Below, piece after piece: positions 34,563 through 45,389 of a stretch of DNA of 64,000 nt. The stretch comes from Microvelia longipes (lineage: Eukaryota; Arthropoda; Insecta; Hemiptera; Veliidae): contig JACMZG010001913.1 in assembly GCA_018340805.1 (NCBI GenBank), positions 4,597,953-4,661,952 of the forward strand. Reading direction: 5' to 3'. Below the pieces are notes generated by a model. It had not been told where the DNA came from and did not search any database. It saw nothing but the letters and a program-made list of their open reading frames with translations. Each line of letters starts with the position of its first letter. Within the stretch, counting starts at the first letter, position 1. The translations under genes and the position numbers were made by a program.

Positions 34563-35065
34563 CCTAGGAAATGTAACAAGCAAAATACAATGCTACATCT
34601 GGAAACTGTTCTATCATTCGACATTCGTCATACTTGATGGCTCGACATAATGACATGTCCCACTCTGTTTCGTTACGTCTAACTCACCAGGGCGCGGACA
34701 GAGCCTGAACTACCTCTGACCTTTAATTAAAACAACGAAGAATATATTAATGCAAGCAAAACATACATCATTTGGTGCTACTGGGTTTTGTAGATCTAAT
34801 TATTTATGTTTTGTTGACCATGCATGATGGCGGTAAGAGAGCTCCGATCGTCTCTGGTAAATACTTCACATTATATTTTTGGGAATTTTAATTGAAGATT
34901 AGAGTGAGTCCAGGCTCAGTCGGAGTCGAATAAAGTTACAAGTAACGAAACAGAGTGAGACATGACATTATGTCGATCCATTATTAATGTAAAATGACGA
35001 ACAGTTCCTAGATGTAGCTTAGTGTATCATTTAGCATGTAGTGTCAAATATTACATTCTATGTAT
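34563..35065. mobile_element. Foldback/TIR element (about 500 bp)
   Basis: GACATGTCCCACTCTGTTTC (34653) is mirrored by GAAACAGAGTGAGACATGAC (34948). Outer parts also mirror: ACATCTGGAAACTGTTC with GAACAGTTCCTAGATGT, and CCTAGGAAATGTAA with TTACATTCTATG. There is no coding sequence between the arms. The exact ends are uncertain. Confidence 0.75.
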
Positions 35066-35147
35066 GCGTTTCAATAAAACTATTAGATATAGCGAGTAGT
35101 CCCTAACAATCTTATATTTTTGCTAGTCTTATTGAGTCCCTCCTAAG

Positions 35148-35265
35148 AGACGACACACGGCTAAAATCAATTGACAGCGTGCCAAAAATCTGCAAGGAAA
35201 ATAATTCTATTGGTTTAGACCGACCACGCTCCTTCCTTCTCCACCTCATGCCAACCTCGGTATAA
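35148..35265 (-). mobile_element. Single terminal fragment of the CACACGGYTAAAATC element
   Basis: CGACACACGGCTAAAATCAA, then the reverse of the right-hand 100 bp of the element at 58790-58908 (CTATTGGTTTAGACCGACCA, CCTCATGCCAACCTCGGTAT). The rest of the element is missing, and a 20-bp array starts within 20 bp. Confidence 0.8.
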
Positions 35266-35280
35266 GTGAGAAACCTCCTA

Positions 35281-35480
35281 TAAGTGATTGATATTCTTCT
35301 CGTATTCATGCATATCTTTTAGTATTCATGCATATATTTTAGTATCCATGCATATCTTCTAGTATCCATTCATATCTTCCAGTATGCTTGCATACATTCT
35401 AGTATTCATGCATATCTTCAATTATGCATGCATAATGCATATACTCTAGTATTCAAGCATATCTTCCAGTATACATGCCT
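35281..35480 (+). repeat. 20-bp minisatellite, about nine units
   Basis: Units such as AGTATCCATGCATATCTTCT follow each other every 20 bp, with changes at the ATGCAT core. The period holds exactly from 35321 to 35420. Confidence 0.9.
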
Positions 35481-35975
35481 ATCTTGTATAGTTATCATGT
35501 ATGTATTTATAGCACTACTTATACAGTCTTTAAAACAAAACTACACGTGCGATAGAACGCCAACGCTTTTTTAAGAAAATAGGGCATTATTTAAAACCCT
35601 GAATTACTTGCATGTTCCATTTACCTAGACCTAGAGAGGGAATTACATGATTAAAAGTACATGCAGATTCGACACGACAAATGCAATAAAATAGAGCTCT
35701 ATATGTCAGTCGTTAATACGAAACAAACTATCTAGCAATTGTATCAATCTGAGTATTTATACTTATTAAACAATTTTATGATGCGAAACGTTAAAAAAAT
35801 GCCAAAATACTTGATTTTATATCAAATATTTAAATGTAGCAGAACGAAATTTGTTTATAGAAGCGGTAATAGTTGTGACCCTGGTCTGGTGCCTGGTTGT
35901 AATCACTCCCTACCTCCGTGTCTAGGCCTAGGCTTCCTTACACGCTAGTGATATGGATTTTTATATACTAAGAGC
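35481..35975. other. Spacer
   Basis: The 69-codon plus-strand frame at 35739-35948 shows no recognised domain. Nothing else seen. Confidence 0.35.
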
Positions 35976-36254
35976 ATTGCAAAATTGATAGACCACCTCC
36001 GTGGCCGAGGTCGTTAAGGCGTTAATCTTTAGACTGACCTTTGACACCCACTGAGGTCTGGGGTTCGCATCCCAGGTTATGCTCTCAGTTTATAGAAGAT
36101 TATTGTTTAGATAAATTATCGCCAACTATAGATTACACTTTGAGCGTAACGGTTGCTACTACTACCCGAGGTGGTTCCCGCAGGGGTTATCCCTGATGAG
36201 CCGCATGGCTCTAAACGGGCATTATTATTATTATTATTATTATTGCAAAATTGA
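35976..36254 (+). mobile_element. tRNA-derived SINE, copy 2, with 13-bp target duplication
   Basis: ATTGCAAAATTGA occurs at 35976-35988 and again at 36242-36254, directly flanking the element (35989-36241). The head has the A box TGGCCGAGGTCGTTAAGGC and B box GGTTCGCATCCC. The body and the structured tail (GAGCCGCATGGCTC within CCCTGAT...TAAACGGG) match the copy at 8157-8400, and it ends in (ATT)n. The clean target duplication shows a real, fairly recent LINE-type insertion. Confidence 0.95.
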
Positions 36255-36360
36255 CGTAATTTCATCTATCGGATCGTGATTTTATTCGTAGGATTAGCGG
36301 AACTTTGTCGTTCGAATCATAATTTAAAAAAGTTGTATTTACCGCAAGTTGAAGAAGCAT

Positions 36361-36630
36361 TTGAAGAGTCTGCTACCGTCGATACTTGCTGTTAAATATG
36401 AATATCCCTGCTATCATCAGCTGGCGGGGCAACACTCGAGCTCTCAACTAATAAAGGCTAATCATCTTCAGAGGGCTCGTCGTGCTCATTGAGACTAGTT
36501 AATCACTGATACAACTTTATTAGTTGAAAGCTCGAGTTTTGCCACGCCTGCTAATGATGGCTTTATGCCGAAACCGATCCAGGAATATGCATATCCAACA
36601 GCAAGTATCGACGGTAGCTGATTCTTCAAT
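36361..36630. mobile_element. Foldback carrying hammerhead-like motifs in both arms
   Basis: The outer arms mirror each other (GCTACCGTCGATACTTGCTG at 36372, its complement near 36597-36616), with AGCTCTCAACTAATAAAG mirrored by TTTATTAGTTGAAAGCT around the centre. The right arm (36545-36585, plus) reads CCTG, CTAATGA, TGGC-TTTAT-GCC, GAAA, CCGATC, CAGG: one change in the hammerhead core and one in stem III, with CCTG/CAGG forming stem I. The left arm (minus, 36430-36400) has CTGATGA intact but lacks the GAAA half. No protein is encoded. Confidence 0.6.
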
Positions 36631-37068
36631 CATAATTTGTTTGCAGAATTAAATTCAATTTTAATTAGGCTAGTGTATTCTAAGTTTTTGTTTATTCGTT
36701 GTGTTCAGGAGCATTGGACGTGGTCAATAAGTGGATAGGTTACTGCTAGGAATAAATAACATATTAAGTTACATGAATGTTACTAGAAGTTACAAGTGTA
36801 ATGAATGTATTCTTTTTACCAGGGCGACTATATTTACTGTCGAGTAAAGCGAGGCTGTAAATATAGTCTTATTACCTAATAAGTAAATAAAAATGATAAA
36901 GCACTGTTAATGACTGGTAAAGAATCACCAATCAGCAAAGATACTTAGTGTAGCTTTGCACCTGTTTTCTGTACTTCACATTTATTGCTTTGGTGGGGAA
37001 GAGAACAACCCTTCTTCTGTAAATGAAAAGGAGCACGTGACTTTTAAAAGTGCCGTGGAGTACTTCAC

Positions 37069-37262
37069 AATAAATAACACCAACAACCACATCTCTCCAC
37101 TAAACATTATCTATTAAAAATAAATTGAAAAAAGCCGGCTTTCGGCAAATAGCCATCATCAGTGCCTAAAACAAGCGAAAATCATAAATTTAAAAGTATA
37201 AAAAATGAAAATAAAATTTTGACGAGATAATGCTTAATGGAGAGAGGTGGTTTTTGGTGTTA
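37069..37262. mobile_element. Inverted-repeat element with hammerhead-like motif 5
   Basis: Arms around ATAAATAACACCAACAACCA (37070) and its near-complement (37235-37262) enclose a minus-strand motif at 37170-37133: GGCA, CTGATGA, TGGC-TATTT-GCC, GAAA, AGCCGGCT, then T. Core, stem II and palindromic stem III are intact. The 3' strand of stem I (TTTTCAATT) does not pair with GGCA, so this copy lacks a normal stem I. Confidence 0.6.
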
Positions 37263-37522
37263 TTTATTTTAAAAGGAAAATTTTTAATTTTTTTTGCAAT
37301 CTAATAAACGTTACTAAATTATAGCATAACCTACAAGTAATATAATGAAGCGTATATAATATTAGAAACAAGAGGCCTTCGACGCTAAGGGCCGCATCGC
37401 GGCCCGCGCGTCTCCTTGTGGCCGCTACGCTGCCACATGGTTGTTGTACTTTTTGAGTTCGTCATATTGCTGGTTTATATAAGAGGCATACTGCCACGAT
37501 ACAAGCGAATTTTTGAATGTAA
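37263..37522. other. Spacer with repeat fragment
   Basis: A G+C-richer patch (37375-37445, GGCCGCATCGCGGCCCGCG) is followed by a fragment related to 6400-6480. The 82-codon minus-strand frame at 37425-37673 overlaps the MITE and has no domain. Confidence 0.4.
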
Positions 37523-37696
37523 TATCGTTTAACACATGGCTAAAATCACTTAACAGCGTGGGAAAATAGTATTGAGGAACCAATGGGGTTTGTCCGACTT
37601 GAAATGGTGGGCGTGGCTTAACATCCAGAAATAACCTCATTGGCTCCCTGGTATTATTTGCATACACTGTCAACTGATTTTAGCCGTGCGTATATT
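37523..37696. mobile_element. Short MITE of the CACACGGYTAAAATC family
   Basis: The left end (ACACATGGCTAAAATCACTT) and the right end (reversed: GCACGGCTAAAATCAGTTGA) are inverted repeats. The interior (GGGAAAATAGT...GAGGAACCAATG) is related to the MITE at 6623-6787. About 174 bp, no coding capacity. Ends accurate to a few bases. Confidence 0.8.
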
Positions 37697-37959
37697 GTGG
37701 CAATGAATGACATTTTATTTTGTTTGACTTACATTTGGCAATCAATAAGGCCAGTACTAATACTGTAAATAAAATGGAACTTCGAATGATATTGAGCCAT
37801 ACACATAAGTATGTGTGTGATAATTTTCAGCCAAATATAAACACCATATGAAGAATTGTGATTTGTGAAATGTTTGTGAGGTCATTTTTGTGGTTAATAA
37901 CATCACACATATTTCATAATCAATAGGGTTCGGGACGTTAGCAATATTGATTTTTGTTT

Positions 37960-38250
37960 CTAGTTTGATTAAAAATTATTAATCCGTTCGAAAGATAGCA
38001 TGTTTATAAGAAATTGTCTAGATATACATATATACATTTATTCTTGATCAGTGAGTCCCCTTCCCAAAGTATCCACCTCCCCCACCATGACCCCACATCT
38101 TATAAGTTCATTTTTCCTTCGAAAATTCGCTAAAATATTAATACAAGGTTAATTTTTGTGCCTAGCTTCATTAAAAAATATTAATCCTTTCAAAAGATAG
38201 CGTGTTTATAAGAAAGCGTCTAGAAATACATATATACATTTATTCTTGAT
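37960..38250. repeat. Two direct copies of a dispersed fragment
   Basis: The stretch from TTAATCCGTTCGAAAGATAG (37979) to TTGATCAGTGAGTCCCC (38060) is repeated from 38171 to 38262. The same fragment, reversed, lies in the dispersed repeat near 31690-31735. Confidence 0.7.
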
Positions 38251-38254
38251 CAGT

Positions 38255-38610
38255 GAGTCCCCCTTTCCAAAATTTCACCTCCCTCATCCCCTTTCCAAAA
38301 ATATCCACCTCCCCTTCAGTCCCCCCTTTCCAAAATATCCACCTCCCCTCAGTCCCCTTCCAAAATATCCACCTCCCCTCAGTCCCCTTTTCCAAAATAT
38401 CCACCTCCCCTCAGTCCCCCTTTCCAAAATAATCACCTCCCTCAATCCCCCTTTCAAAATATCACCTTCCTCAATCCCCCTTTCCAAAATAATCACCTCC
38501 CTCAGTCCCCCTTTCCATAATATCCACCTTCCCTCAATCCCCCTTTTCTAAAATAATCACCTCCCCTCAATCCCCCTTTCCAAAAATATCCACCTCCCCT
38601 ATGCCCCCTC
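38255..38610 (+). repeat. About 31-bp pyrimidine-rich minisatellite
   Basis: Units of CCCCCTTTCCAAAATATCCA plus CCTCCCCTCAGT are repeated about eleven times with length variation. The pro/ser-rich 101-codon frame (38246-38551) and the opposite Gly/Arg frame are side effects. Confidence 0.9.
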
Positions 38611-39179
38611 TCTATAACCCCACATCTCACTCATTTTTTCGCTAAAAATTATAAAACAGCGAATAATACGAGACAACAATCATAAGGGACTTCTTTTTCA
38701 AAGAAATATGAAAGACAAATAATATTTCAGGCCTGGTTGGCTTGTGAAATAAATGTTTCAACGTGAAAATCTATAAAACTACTGCAAAATAATGTCAGCC
38801 TTTCTATACTAAATTTAGTGCGACATTATAGCTATTAATGTTATAGTTATATAGCATGCAACCTTCTATAAAGTGTTACAAGCGACCTACATAGCACAAA
38901 GGGAGCGATTCTATCTTAATTTTAAATTTAATACTCAAACGATTTATGTGATATATTTTTAAAGTGTAATGTGGTGCTTTAGACTTTGAAATTGTAGGGT
39001 ATAAGCTGCCTGTGTTAAATGGTCAATTTTTATGTAGAAATGTTAAGTATACTATTGAATTTAGTTACAAACACTTTGTATAACTGAATTTATGATTGGA
39101 CTTAAATGGCTCAAATGACATTAATTTGTGTTTAAAATTAAATTTAATATTTCCTTCAAAATATGATATATTATATAAA
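38611..39179. other. A+T-rich spacer
   Basis: Nothing recognised. Confidence 0.4.
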
Positions 39180-39402
39180 CATGTACGTTTATGTACGTTT
39201 TTTTGTTTATGTGTCTGTTTATGTATGTTTTTTGTTTATGTTTCTGTTTATGTATGTTTTTTGTTTATGTTGTTTATGTATGTTTTTTGTTTATGTTTCT
39301 GTTTATGTATGTTTTTTGTTTATGTTTATGTTTCTGTTTATGTATATTTTTTGGTTTATGTTTATGTTCCTGTTTATGTATGTTTTTTGTTTATGTTTGC
39401 AG
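39180..39402 (+). repeat. T-rich minisatellite, GTTTATGTATGTTTTTT units
   Basis: Units of about 28 bp (GTTTATGTATGTTTTTTG, TTTATGTTTCT) are repeated about seven times. Three overlapping open frames result and none has gene-like features. Confidence 0.9.
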
Positions 39403-39477
39403 AGATAACAAAATATGTATTTCACTGAAAAATTAAATAATTATTTTTTTTAATTTTTACTACCATGTGTAATTAAT

Positions 39478-39880
39478 AATTCTGGCACGGTGGTCCGCAT
39501 GTCGGGTGAATTTCTTTTGGAATGCGTGTTTCCGTGGATCCATTTCTTGCTCAAAGTTCCGGTGTATGCTTTATGACTTTAGCAATTACTCCATTATCAA
39601 GCACCACACGTAAATCTTATTTTGATTTATTTATTTTTTTTAATTTAATATTTTCTTCAAAATATGATATTTATTTGGCGTATTTATGAGGAAATGCGCC
39701 AAATTATTCTGTTAGGTATACAAAAGCATTTCTCTAAAATTAATAATGCGCGGCATTATTTGCATTAGTTCCAAGCTTAGTTTGTGTTTATCTTTGAAGG
39801 TTTTAGCGGATATCTTTTGGAAAATATAGAAAAATTGATTTACGAGTAGTGATTGATAATTGAGTGAATGCTCAAATTAT
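39478..39880. mobile_element. SINE-derived foldback, diverged copy
   Basis: ATTCTGGCACGGTGGTCCGC (39479) and GCGTGTTTCCGTG match the SINE unit at 32341. AGCAATTACTCCATTATCAA (39581) is mirrored by TTGATAATTGAGTGAATGCT (39857). The copy is more worn than 32479-33185. Confidence 0.7.
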
Positions 39881-39917
39881 GTAGTTATTGATTTTAAGAC
39901 TTTATGTGTTTTATAAT

Positions 39918-39992
39918 GTATATATTATATATATATATATATAATTTATATATAATATATATATATTATTATATATATTATATATTATATAT
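39918..39992. repeat. (TA)n-rich tract
   Basis: TA dinucleotides with frequent TAATA and ATTA interruptions. Confidence 0.85.
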
Positions 39993-40246
39993 AAATGTGG
40001 TATTAAAAGTATATATTCAAGTGTGATAGTATTTATTTATGTGAGTATTGTTGAAGTATTATAGCTGTGGTTGCTATGGATACTTACATATGAAAATAAT
40101 AATGTTATGTCTATGTTTTGTACATCGAAGATTTGGTTATACGTGTTATATGTTTTCTCAAAACTTATGACAGAAAACTTATTACACACACACACACACA
40201 TTTAGAGAGAAAACTTATAACAGACACACACTCACACAGAATCGTT

Positions 40247-40754
40247 ATAAGCCGCGGTCGAATATCCACGGCCTTCTAGAACATTGAGTCACCAACAAAC
40301 TTTTTTTATAACTTTTTTTTTTCAAAATGTTCAGTAATTAGCTGGATTTGTGATAAATGAAGCCCATTTCCGTAATCTACACGCTCTTTTGGTTAATCTC
40401 AAAGAGTATTTACATTCACTCACCGATTTATTTTTAATCTAACTTGGTACATACATAACTACTGTTAGACGTCAATGTTATCTACCTGATTTGTGTTATA
40501 TTTTGACATGTCATACTTGTTAACATTGACGTCTAACAGTAGTTATGTATGTACCAAGTTAGAATTAAAATAAATCGTTGAGTGAATGTATATACTCTTT
40601 GAGATTAACCAAAAGAGCTTGCTGATTACGGAAATAGGCTTCATTTATCACAAATCCGGCTAATTACTGAAAATTTTGAAAAAAAAGTTTTAAAAAAAGT
40701 GTTGGTGATCCAAAAAATGTTCTAGAAGGCCGTGGATATTCGACCGCGCCTTAT
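40247..40754. mobile_element. Foldback/MITE element with 234-bp arms, copy 2
   Basis: Arms 40247-40480 and 40521-40754 have equal length around a 40-bp loop. Sequence matches the element at 5249-5714 (ends ATAAG.CGCGGTCG; centre ACTGTTAGACGTCAATG). This copy has a slightly longer arm (ATCCACGGCCTTCTAGA near the ends on both sides). It lies between CA-rich tracts. No clear target duplication. Confidence 0.9.
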
Positions 40755-40864
40755 TTCACACACACATTCAGACAGAAATCTTATATAAATATTTAAAATG
40801 TCTTAAAAACAACTGAAACGGATAAGTCAGGTGACATCGCTGTTTTAATACACAAACACATTAT

Positions 40865-41690
40865 GTCTTCGATTTTTTTTAAACAAATTTCTTTATTTAT
40901 TTAATTAATATACAATGTAAAAGTAAAAATTAGTACAAATTATAACTTAAATCTAGAATTAAAAATTAGTTACAGATTTCATTAGGTTATATACACAGTA
41001 TAAAGAGCTCCTACTTTAACATCCTAAGGACATTGTGCTGTAGGAGTAGTTCTGTGCTTAGATCTTTATGATAAAATATTTGATAATTATATATTAGATA
41101 GAAATAGATATACATGTATAATTAAAATATTATTATAGGTTAATGTATAAAATAGAGATATATAAGAGATACGGAGATTGTCTTATGTACTAGTTTCGAG
41201 TATGTATTTGTATTTAAATAGAGTTTCAGGTGTCGATGAGTAAAGTTTTTATTTCTATTTTGAAAGTTTCTAACGTGATAATTTGTTTGTAAGTATCGTC
41301 TAAGTTGTTGTAGAGTTTTGTTTCTTAGTAAGTCCAGTGGTTCTGTCCTTTCGTAGTTTTGTAATAAGAATTTATTTTGGCTATAGTTTGTCTGTCGTGG
41401 GTTATTTGGTTTAGAGTATGTTTTCCTGAATGAATTCTTAAGAGGCAAATGTAGTCTAGTAGTTTGTTAAAGTCAAGTATGAATAGTTTTTTAAATAAAG
41501 GCTTAGATGGTGTCGTTGTCTGTTTTCTACAAATGATTTTGAGAATAGCTTTTTGTTGTATTAGTATTGGTTGTTTGATAGTGTCAGATCCCGACCCGTA
41601 AGCTATTAGTCCATATCTTATTAAGATATGGATAAATCTACGATATAAATCAGTATGTAGGTAAGAACGAGTAAATTTCATATCTAGTAG
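40865..41690 (-). pseudogene. LINE 3' fragment: reverse transcriptase C-terminus
   Basis: The minus-strand frame from 41681 reads YLHTDLYRRFIHILIRYGLI, AYGSGSD, ILIQQKAILKIICRKQ and KPLFKKLFIL: the thumb/connection region following the catalytic palm of a LINE reverse transcriptase (YxxfixxxLxYGl..wG, QKxxlRxI). A frameshift near 41330-41450 moves into RTEPLDLLRNKTLQQLRRYL and on to a stop near 41140. Then about 270 bp of untranslated sequence lead to an A-run (minus) at 40876-40868. This is a 5'-truncated insertion. No target duplication seen. Confidence 0.8.
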
Positions 41691-42239
41691 GGCTCAATCC
41701 TGCGGATTTAAATAATCTATTAAATTATTTAATAAATCCGAGATCGTATCGGAGTTAAATTCTTGAAATTTGAACCTCTTATTATATATTCAGGATCCTG
41801 TTATAACCACTGACTTTAAGGAATAGCTGGTGGTTTTGGAGGATTATTTGGATAGTTAGGGAGAAGGGGATAGTCAGGAAGGGTTCAGGGTTTCGACAGT
41901 TAATCCCCTCTAATTTTAAGGAGTTAGGGTCAAAGATAGTTGGGATATGAAAATAATAAAAAGTACATTTTGTTTTTAGATAATAATATTGCTGCTAAAT
42001 ATTTCTATCAGCGAAACCCTAATAGGAATACTTTATAGTATAAATACCATTTTAAGTAATCTATAATGATTATTTAAAGTTTTATTAGGTGTAAATTAAT
42101 GAGTTTTTTTGTGATATACATTATCACTAAAACTAAAAAACTTATTTCCTATCGAGTGTGTGGAATTAAACATTTCATATTGACTTGCATTTTTTAGTGT
42201 TTTTCTTTTTTTTAAAGTTAGATTCGGATACTATCGAAT
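41691..42239. other. A+T-rich spacer
   Basis: Nothing recognised. Confidence 0.4.
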
Positions 42240-43080
42240 TTCCTACGATCATCATCCCTAAATTAGAATCGCTTCGCTCGTCCTTAGAATATATTTCGTT
42301 AAATTTATACTACAATGCGTATTCGGACTCGCTTCGCTCGTCCTCAGATAGTAAATACATCCGTTTTATTCCCAGTGGTCACCCATTCAGGCCCTGACCA
42401 CACATAATACTGCTTAACTTTTATGATACAACAAAAATCATCATGCATATACTTGTTGTTTTGACGCGAAACTTGGAATTCGAATTTATTACGTAAAGGT
42501 TTTAACGTGTACTAAGTTTCAACTCAATCAGATTATTTTTTTGTGTTTTTTAAAATTAAAAAAAAAAAGTTAAACAAGTCATTTGATGAACATTAATTTA
42601 ATGCTGATAATGAGATATGTGCATGGCACATATGTTAGTCTTATACATGGCTACATGCGTACTAAATCTCAAATTAATCGTATTATTTTTCCGCGTTTTA
42701 AGTTTTTCGAAATTTTAGCCGTGTCATTGTGGGTTAATGACGTCATATGAAAAACAATTATTTTCTGGTAAGCACAACTAAAATTAAAGACGAGATTTTC
42801 AATAAAGTTTCAACTCCCTAGCATAACCCTAATAGAAACACTTTAAATAGCACAACCCTTGTAAAGTAATTAATATTAATTATTAAAAGTACACACATGA
42901 TGATTACAACAGGCACACACACACACATATACACAACTTTATTAAAACCACTTAGGAGGTCTTAAAAACACCTAAAGCGAATAACTCAGGTGACAGCTCG
43001 GTTTCGGCTTTTTTTGCAATCACAATGCTTTTTCTATGTACCTGCGGTATAAATGAGGAAAATTAACCATATACAGTCTA
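42240..43080 (-). repeat. Dispersed element with 5S-like fragment, copy 3
   Basis: On the minus strand the order is TTTTCCTCATTTATACCGCA (43066), AGCCGAAACCGAGCTGTCAC (43010), a CA-rich tract (42910-42935), CTTTATTGAAAATCTCG, then the 5S-like fragment (42418-42364) and CGAGCGAAGCGAGTCCGAAT (about 42334-42315). The same left end and right end flank the shorter copy at 10848-11268. No protein frame. Confidence 0.7.
42364..42418 (-). repeat. 5S rRNA-derived fragment, best-preserved copy
   Basis: Minus-strand GTTAAGCAGTATTATGTGTG, GTCAGGGCCTGAATGGGTGA, CCACTGGGAATA corresponds to 5S rRNA box A through box C, with only the intermediate part diverged. It could still bind TFIIIA, but the 5' third of 5S is absent. 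Confidence 0.8.
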
Positions 43081-43304
43081 TCGTTTAGTTTAAAAATCCC
43101 CAAGGTCATAAATATTTTGGGGATTGACCAATCAGAGAAAGCCGCTGCCAACCTCTCACTTATTAAAGAGAAAAAAGATCCCTACCAACATAACCGCTGT
43201 AGGGATAAAACCTTCTTCCCGGCAATCGTTCACTTTGTTTGTGGTTCTTCTTTTGATTACATCGTTTTGAAAACTAATTTCAAAGTAACCTTAAAAATAT
43301 ATTT
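43081..43304. other. Spacer
   Basis: A 79-codon frame (43117-43356) ends in the T-run of the LINE tail and has no recognised motif. Confidence 0.35.
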
Positions 43305-43390
43305 TAAAATTTTTTTTTTTTTTTTTTTTAAACAAGTTCTTTATTGGCAAAAGTAATACAATATTTATTTTGTGTATACCGGAGCCATTA
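43305..43390 (-). mobile_element. 3' tail of the RNase H-bearing LINE
   Basis: Minus strand: ATGGCTCCGGTATACACAAA, then TTTTGCCAATAAAGAACTTG and about 20 A residues. The AATAAA lies about 15 bases before the poly(A). Matches the two solo tails. Confidence 0.85.
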
Positions 43391-44111
43391 TAATTTATTG
43401 ATTAGGGTAATTTGTGGCCTCTTTATTTTATTTATTATTTTGTTATTTTTGTGTATAAATTTTGATTATTTTTTGGGGCGTGAGGGGGTTTGTTTGGGTC
43501 AAGGATAATTTTTATATTTTGGTTTGGGTTTATTTTATTTTTTATTTATTTGTTTATTTTTTGGGGGGGGGGATTGTCAAAAGGTATTTTTGGTGGTGTT
43601 TTGAATAGATATATTGTTATAGGTAGTTTGCAGGAGTTTCAAAAAGGTTGCCTATGCGTCTGTGGACTGACTTTTAATGTGATTCAACCTGGCATTCGCC
43701 TGTAAAATTGAGGGAAACCACAAAAAACCTCAATCAGGTTGATCGGACACGCGGGTCCTGGTGTAAAGGTTATGTTATTATTTTTACGTTTGGGGGTTAA
43801 CTGTTAAGGTTTGGTCTCTAGATTTTTTTTTTGAGGCTAAAGGGGATAGTTAATTTTATTTACGAATTTGAGTGTATTTATTATATTTTTTAATTTTGAG
43901 AAGAGCAGTCTTTGATTTTTTTCAGTATTGTCTTGGATATCTTGAAGTTTGACATCTTGATATAATTTTGTCCGTTCTGTCTTGTATTTTGTGAGTCTAG
44001 TAGGATGTGTTCTACTGTTTCGTCTATTGTCGGGCAGGAGTGGCATGCTGGGGAGTCGGCTTAACCCAATCTTTGTAGTGATATTGAATGCATTCTGGCA
44101 TGTTGACTTTC

Positions 44112-44720
44112 TTAATCTGTTATGCAGACAATATCTCTTCTTGACAGTCTTCGATTTCCAGAACCAAGGTTTAGCGGAACTATCTTGATGACTTTAAAAA
44201 TTTCCCCTTTTCTGGTTTTCTTCGTTATTGAGTTTGGTGTTCCAGGTCTTCTAGCATTTTCTTTTTTTTGATACTGATATAAGATCACTTGCAGGTATTT
44301 TATAGCTCGATGATCTTGCGGATTTTTTGCAAGGTGATCAGCTTGTTCATTTCCCTGGACTCCAGAGTGTGATTTACCCATATTTAAAGTCTATTTGTTT
44401 GTGACTGTTTGGTCAGTTCGTTTATTTCTTGTAGATATGCATATTATATGTGATCTTATTTTGGAAGTGAGTGAAATGTTGGATAGTTTTTAAGTATTCC
44501 TTGGTTTCGCAAGCAATAGTGTATTTGTTTTGAGTATTTTGTAATGTTTTTATATATGTAAGAGATTGTAAGATTCCTAAGCTTTCTAATGTAAATATGT
44601 TAGTGTACTGTGGGCATGAAAACTTTGTCCAATTTTTAGTTGTAAGTCATAATATGAGTAACCAGTTTTGTCTTGTTGTTTTGATCCGTCGGTAATATTA
44701 AGTAGGTGGGTTGTGGATGT
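44112..44720 (-). pseudogene. LINE RNase H domain
   Basis: The minus-strand reading shows LNITDGSKQQDKTGYS near 44700-44650 (first catalytic Asp in TDGS) and further on SHSGVQGNEQADHLAK at about 44375-44330, the classic HxGVxGNExADxLAK signature with the last catalytic Asp. The Trp-Val-Pro-Gly-His type block before it is reduced to GKSHSGV. Stops and frame changes lie between. Downstream (44050-43837) a CHSC.....ET.EHILL-like remnant represents the zinc-binding tail. Confidence 0.85.
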
Positions 44721-45389
44721 ATGTTGTATAGTTGTTCATGGAAAGTTATGTTGTTGTACGGATAAGTTAGTTTTGTATGTTTATTGTTATTGTTTGGTAG
44801 ATATCGTCAAAATAAATTTGATAGATTGGGAGTAATTTATGTTGGTATTAACTTTGGTTGAGATGAGGCTGTAATAAGTTTTGTAGCTATTTATATGTAA
44901 TGGAGGTGTTTATGTCGCCAGTATCGATGATTATTATTTATTTTGTTGTTTAAATTGACAATAGTTGTTAGTAAAGGGAGATTGTTGGAATATAATTAAT
45001 GAAGTGTTTGTCAGTCAGATATTGTCTTCGTATGTTAAGTGGGTGGTTCTGAGCATTCAGTATGTGATTATTGTTATTTTGTGTGGATTTAAGATATCCC
45101 ATTACATAATCTTAAAGCTCTGTATTGTAAACGGTCTAGTTTTGTAAGTAAGTATTGTTTGGCATTACCGTAAATGGGGGAGGCAAAGTCTATGCAATGC
45201 CCGTATTGTTGCCCTATAAATGTAATAAGAGTTTTTTGGGTCACATCCCCCATGCTTTATTGCTGACCATTTTCATGATGTTAAGGTATTTTTCACATTT
45301 TGGACTACTGTATTTATATGGTCTTTCCATGTCAGTTTGGTCAAGGTAGAGTCCTAGAATCTAAACAGTTCTTTTTCTTTTTTTATTCT

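Noticed and set aside
38246..38551. Proline/serine-rich protein of 101 codons
   Set aside because: Translation of a pyrimidine-rich minisatellite of about 31 bp.
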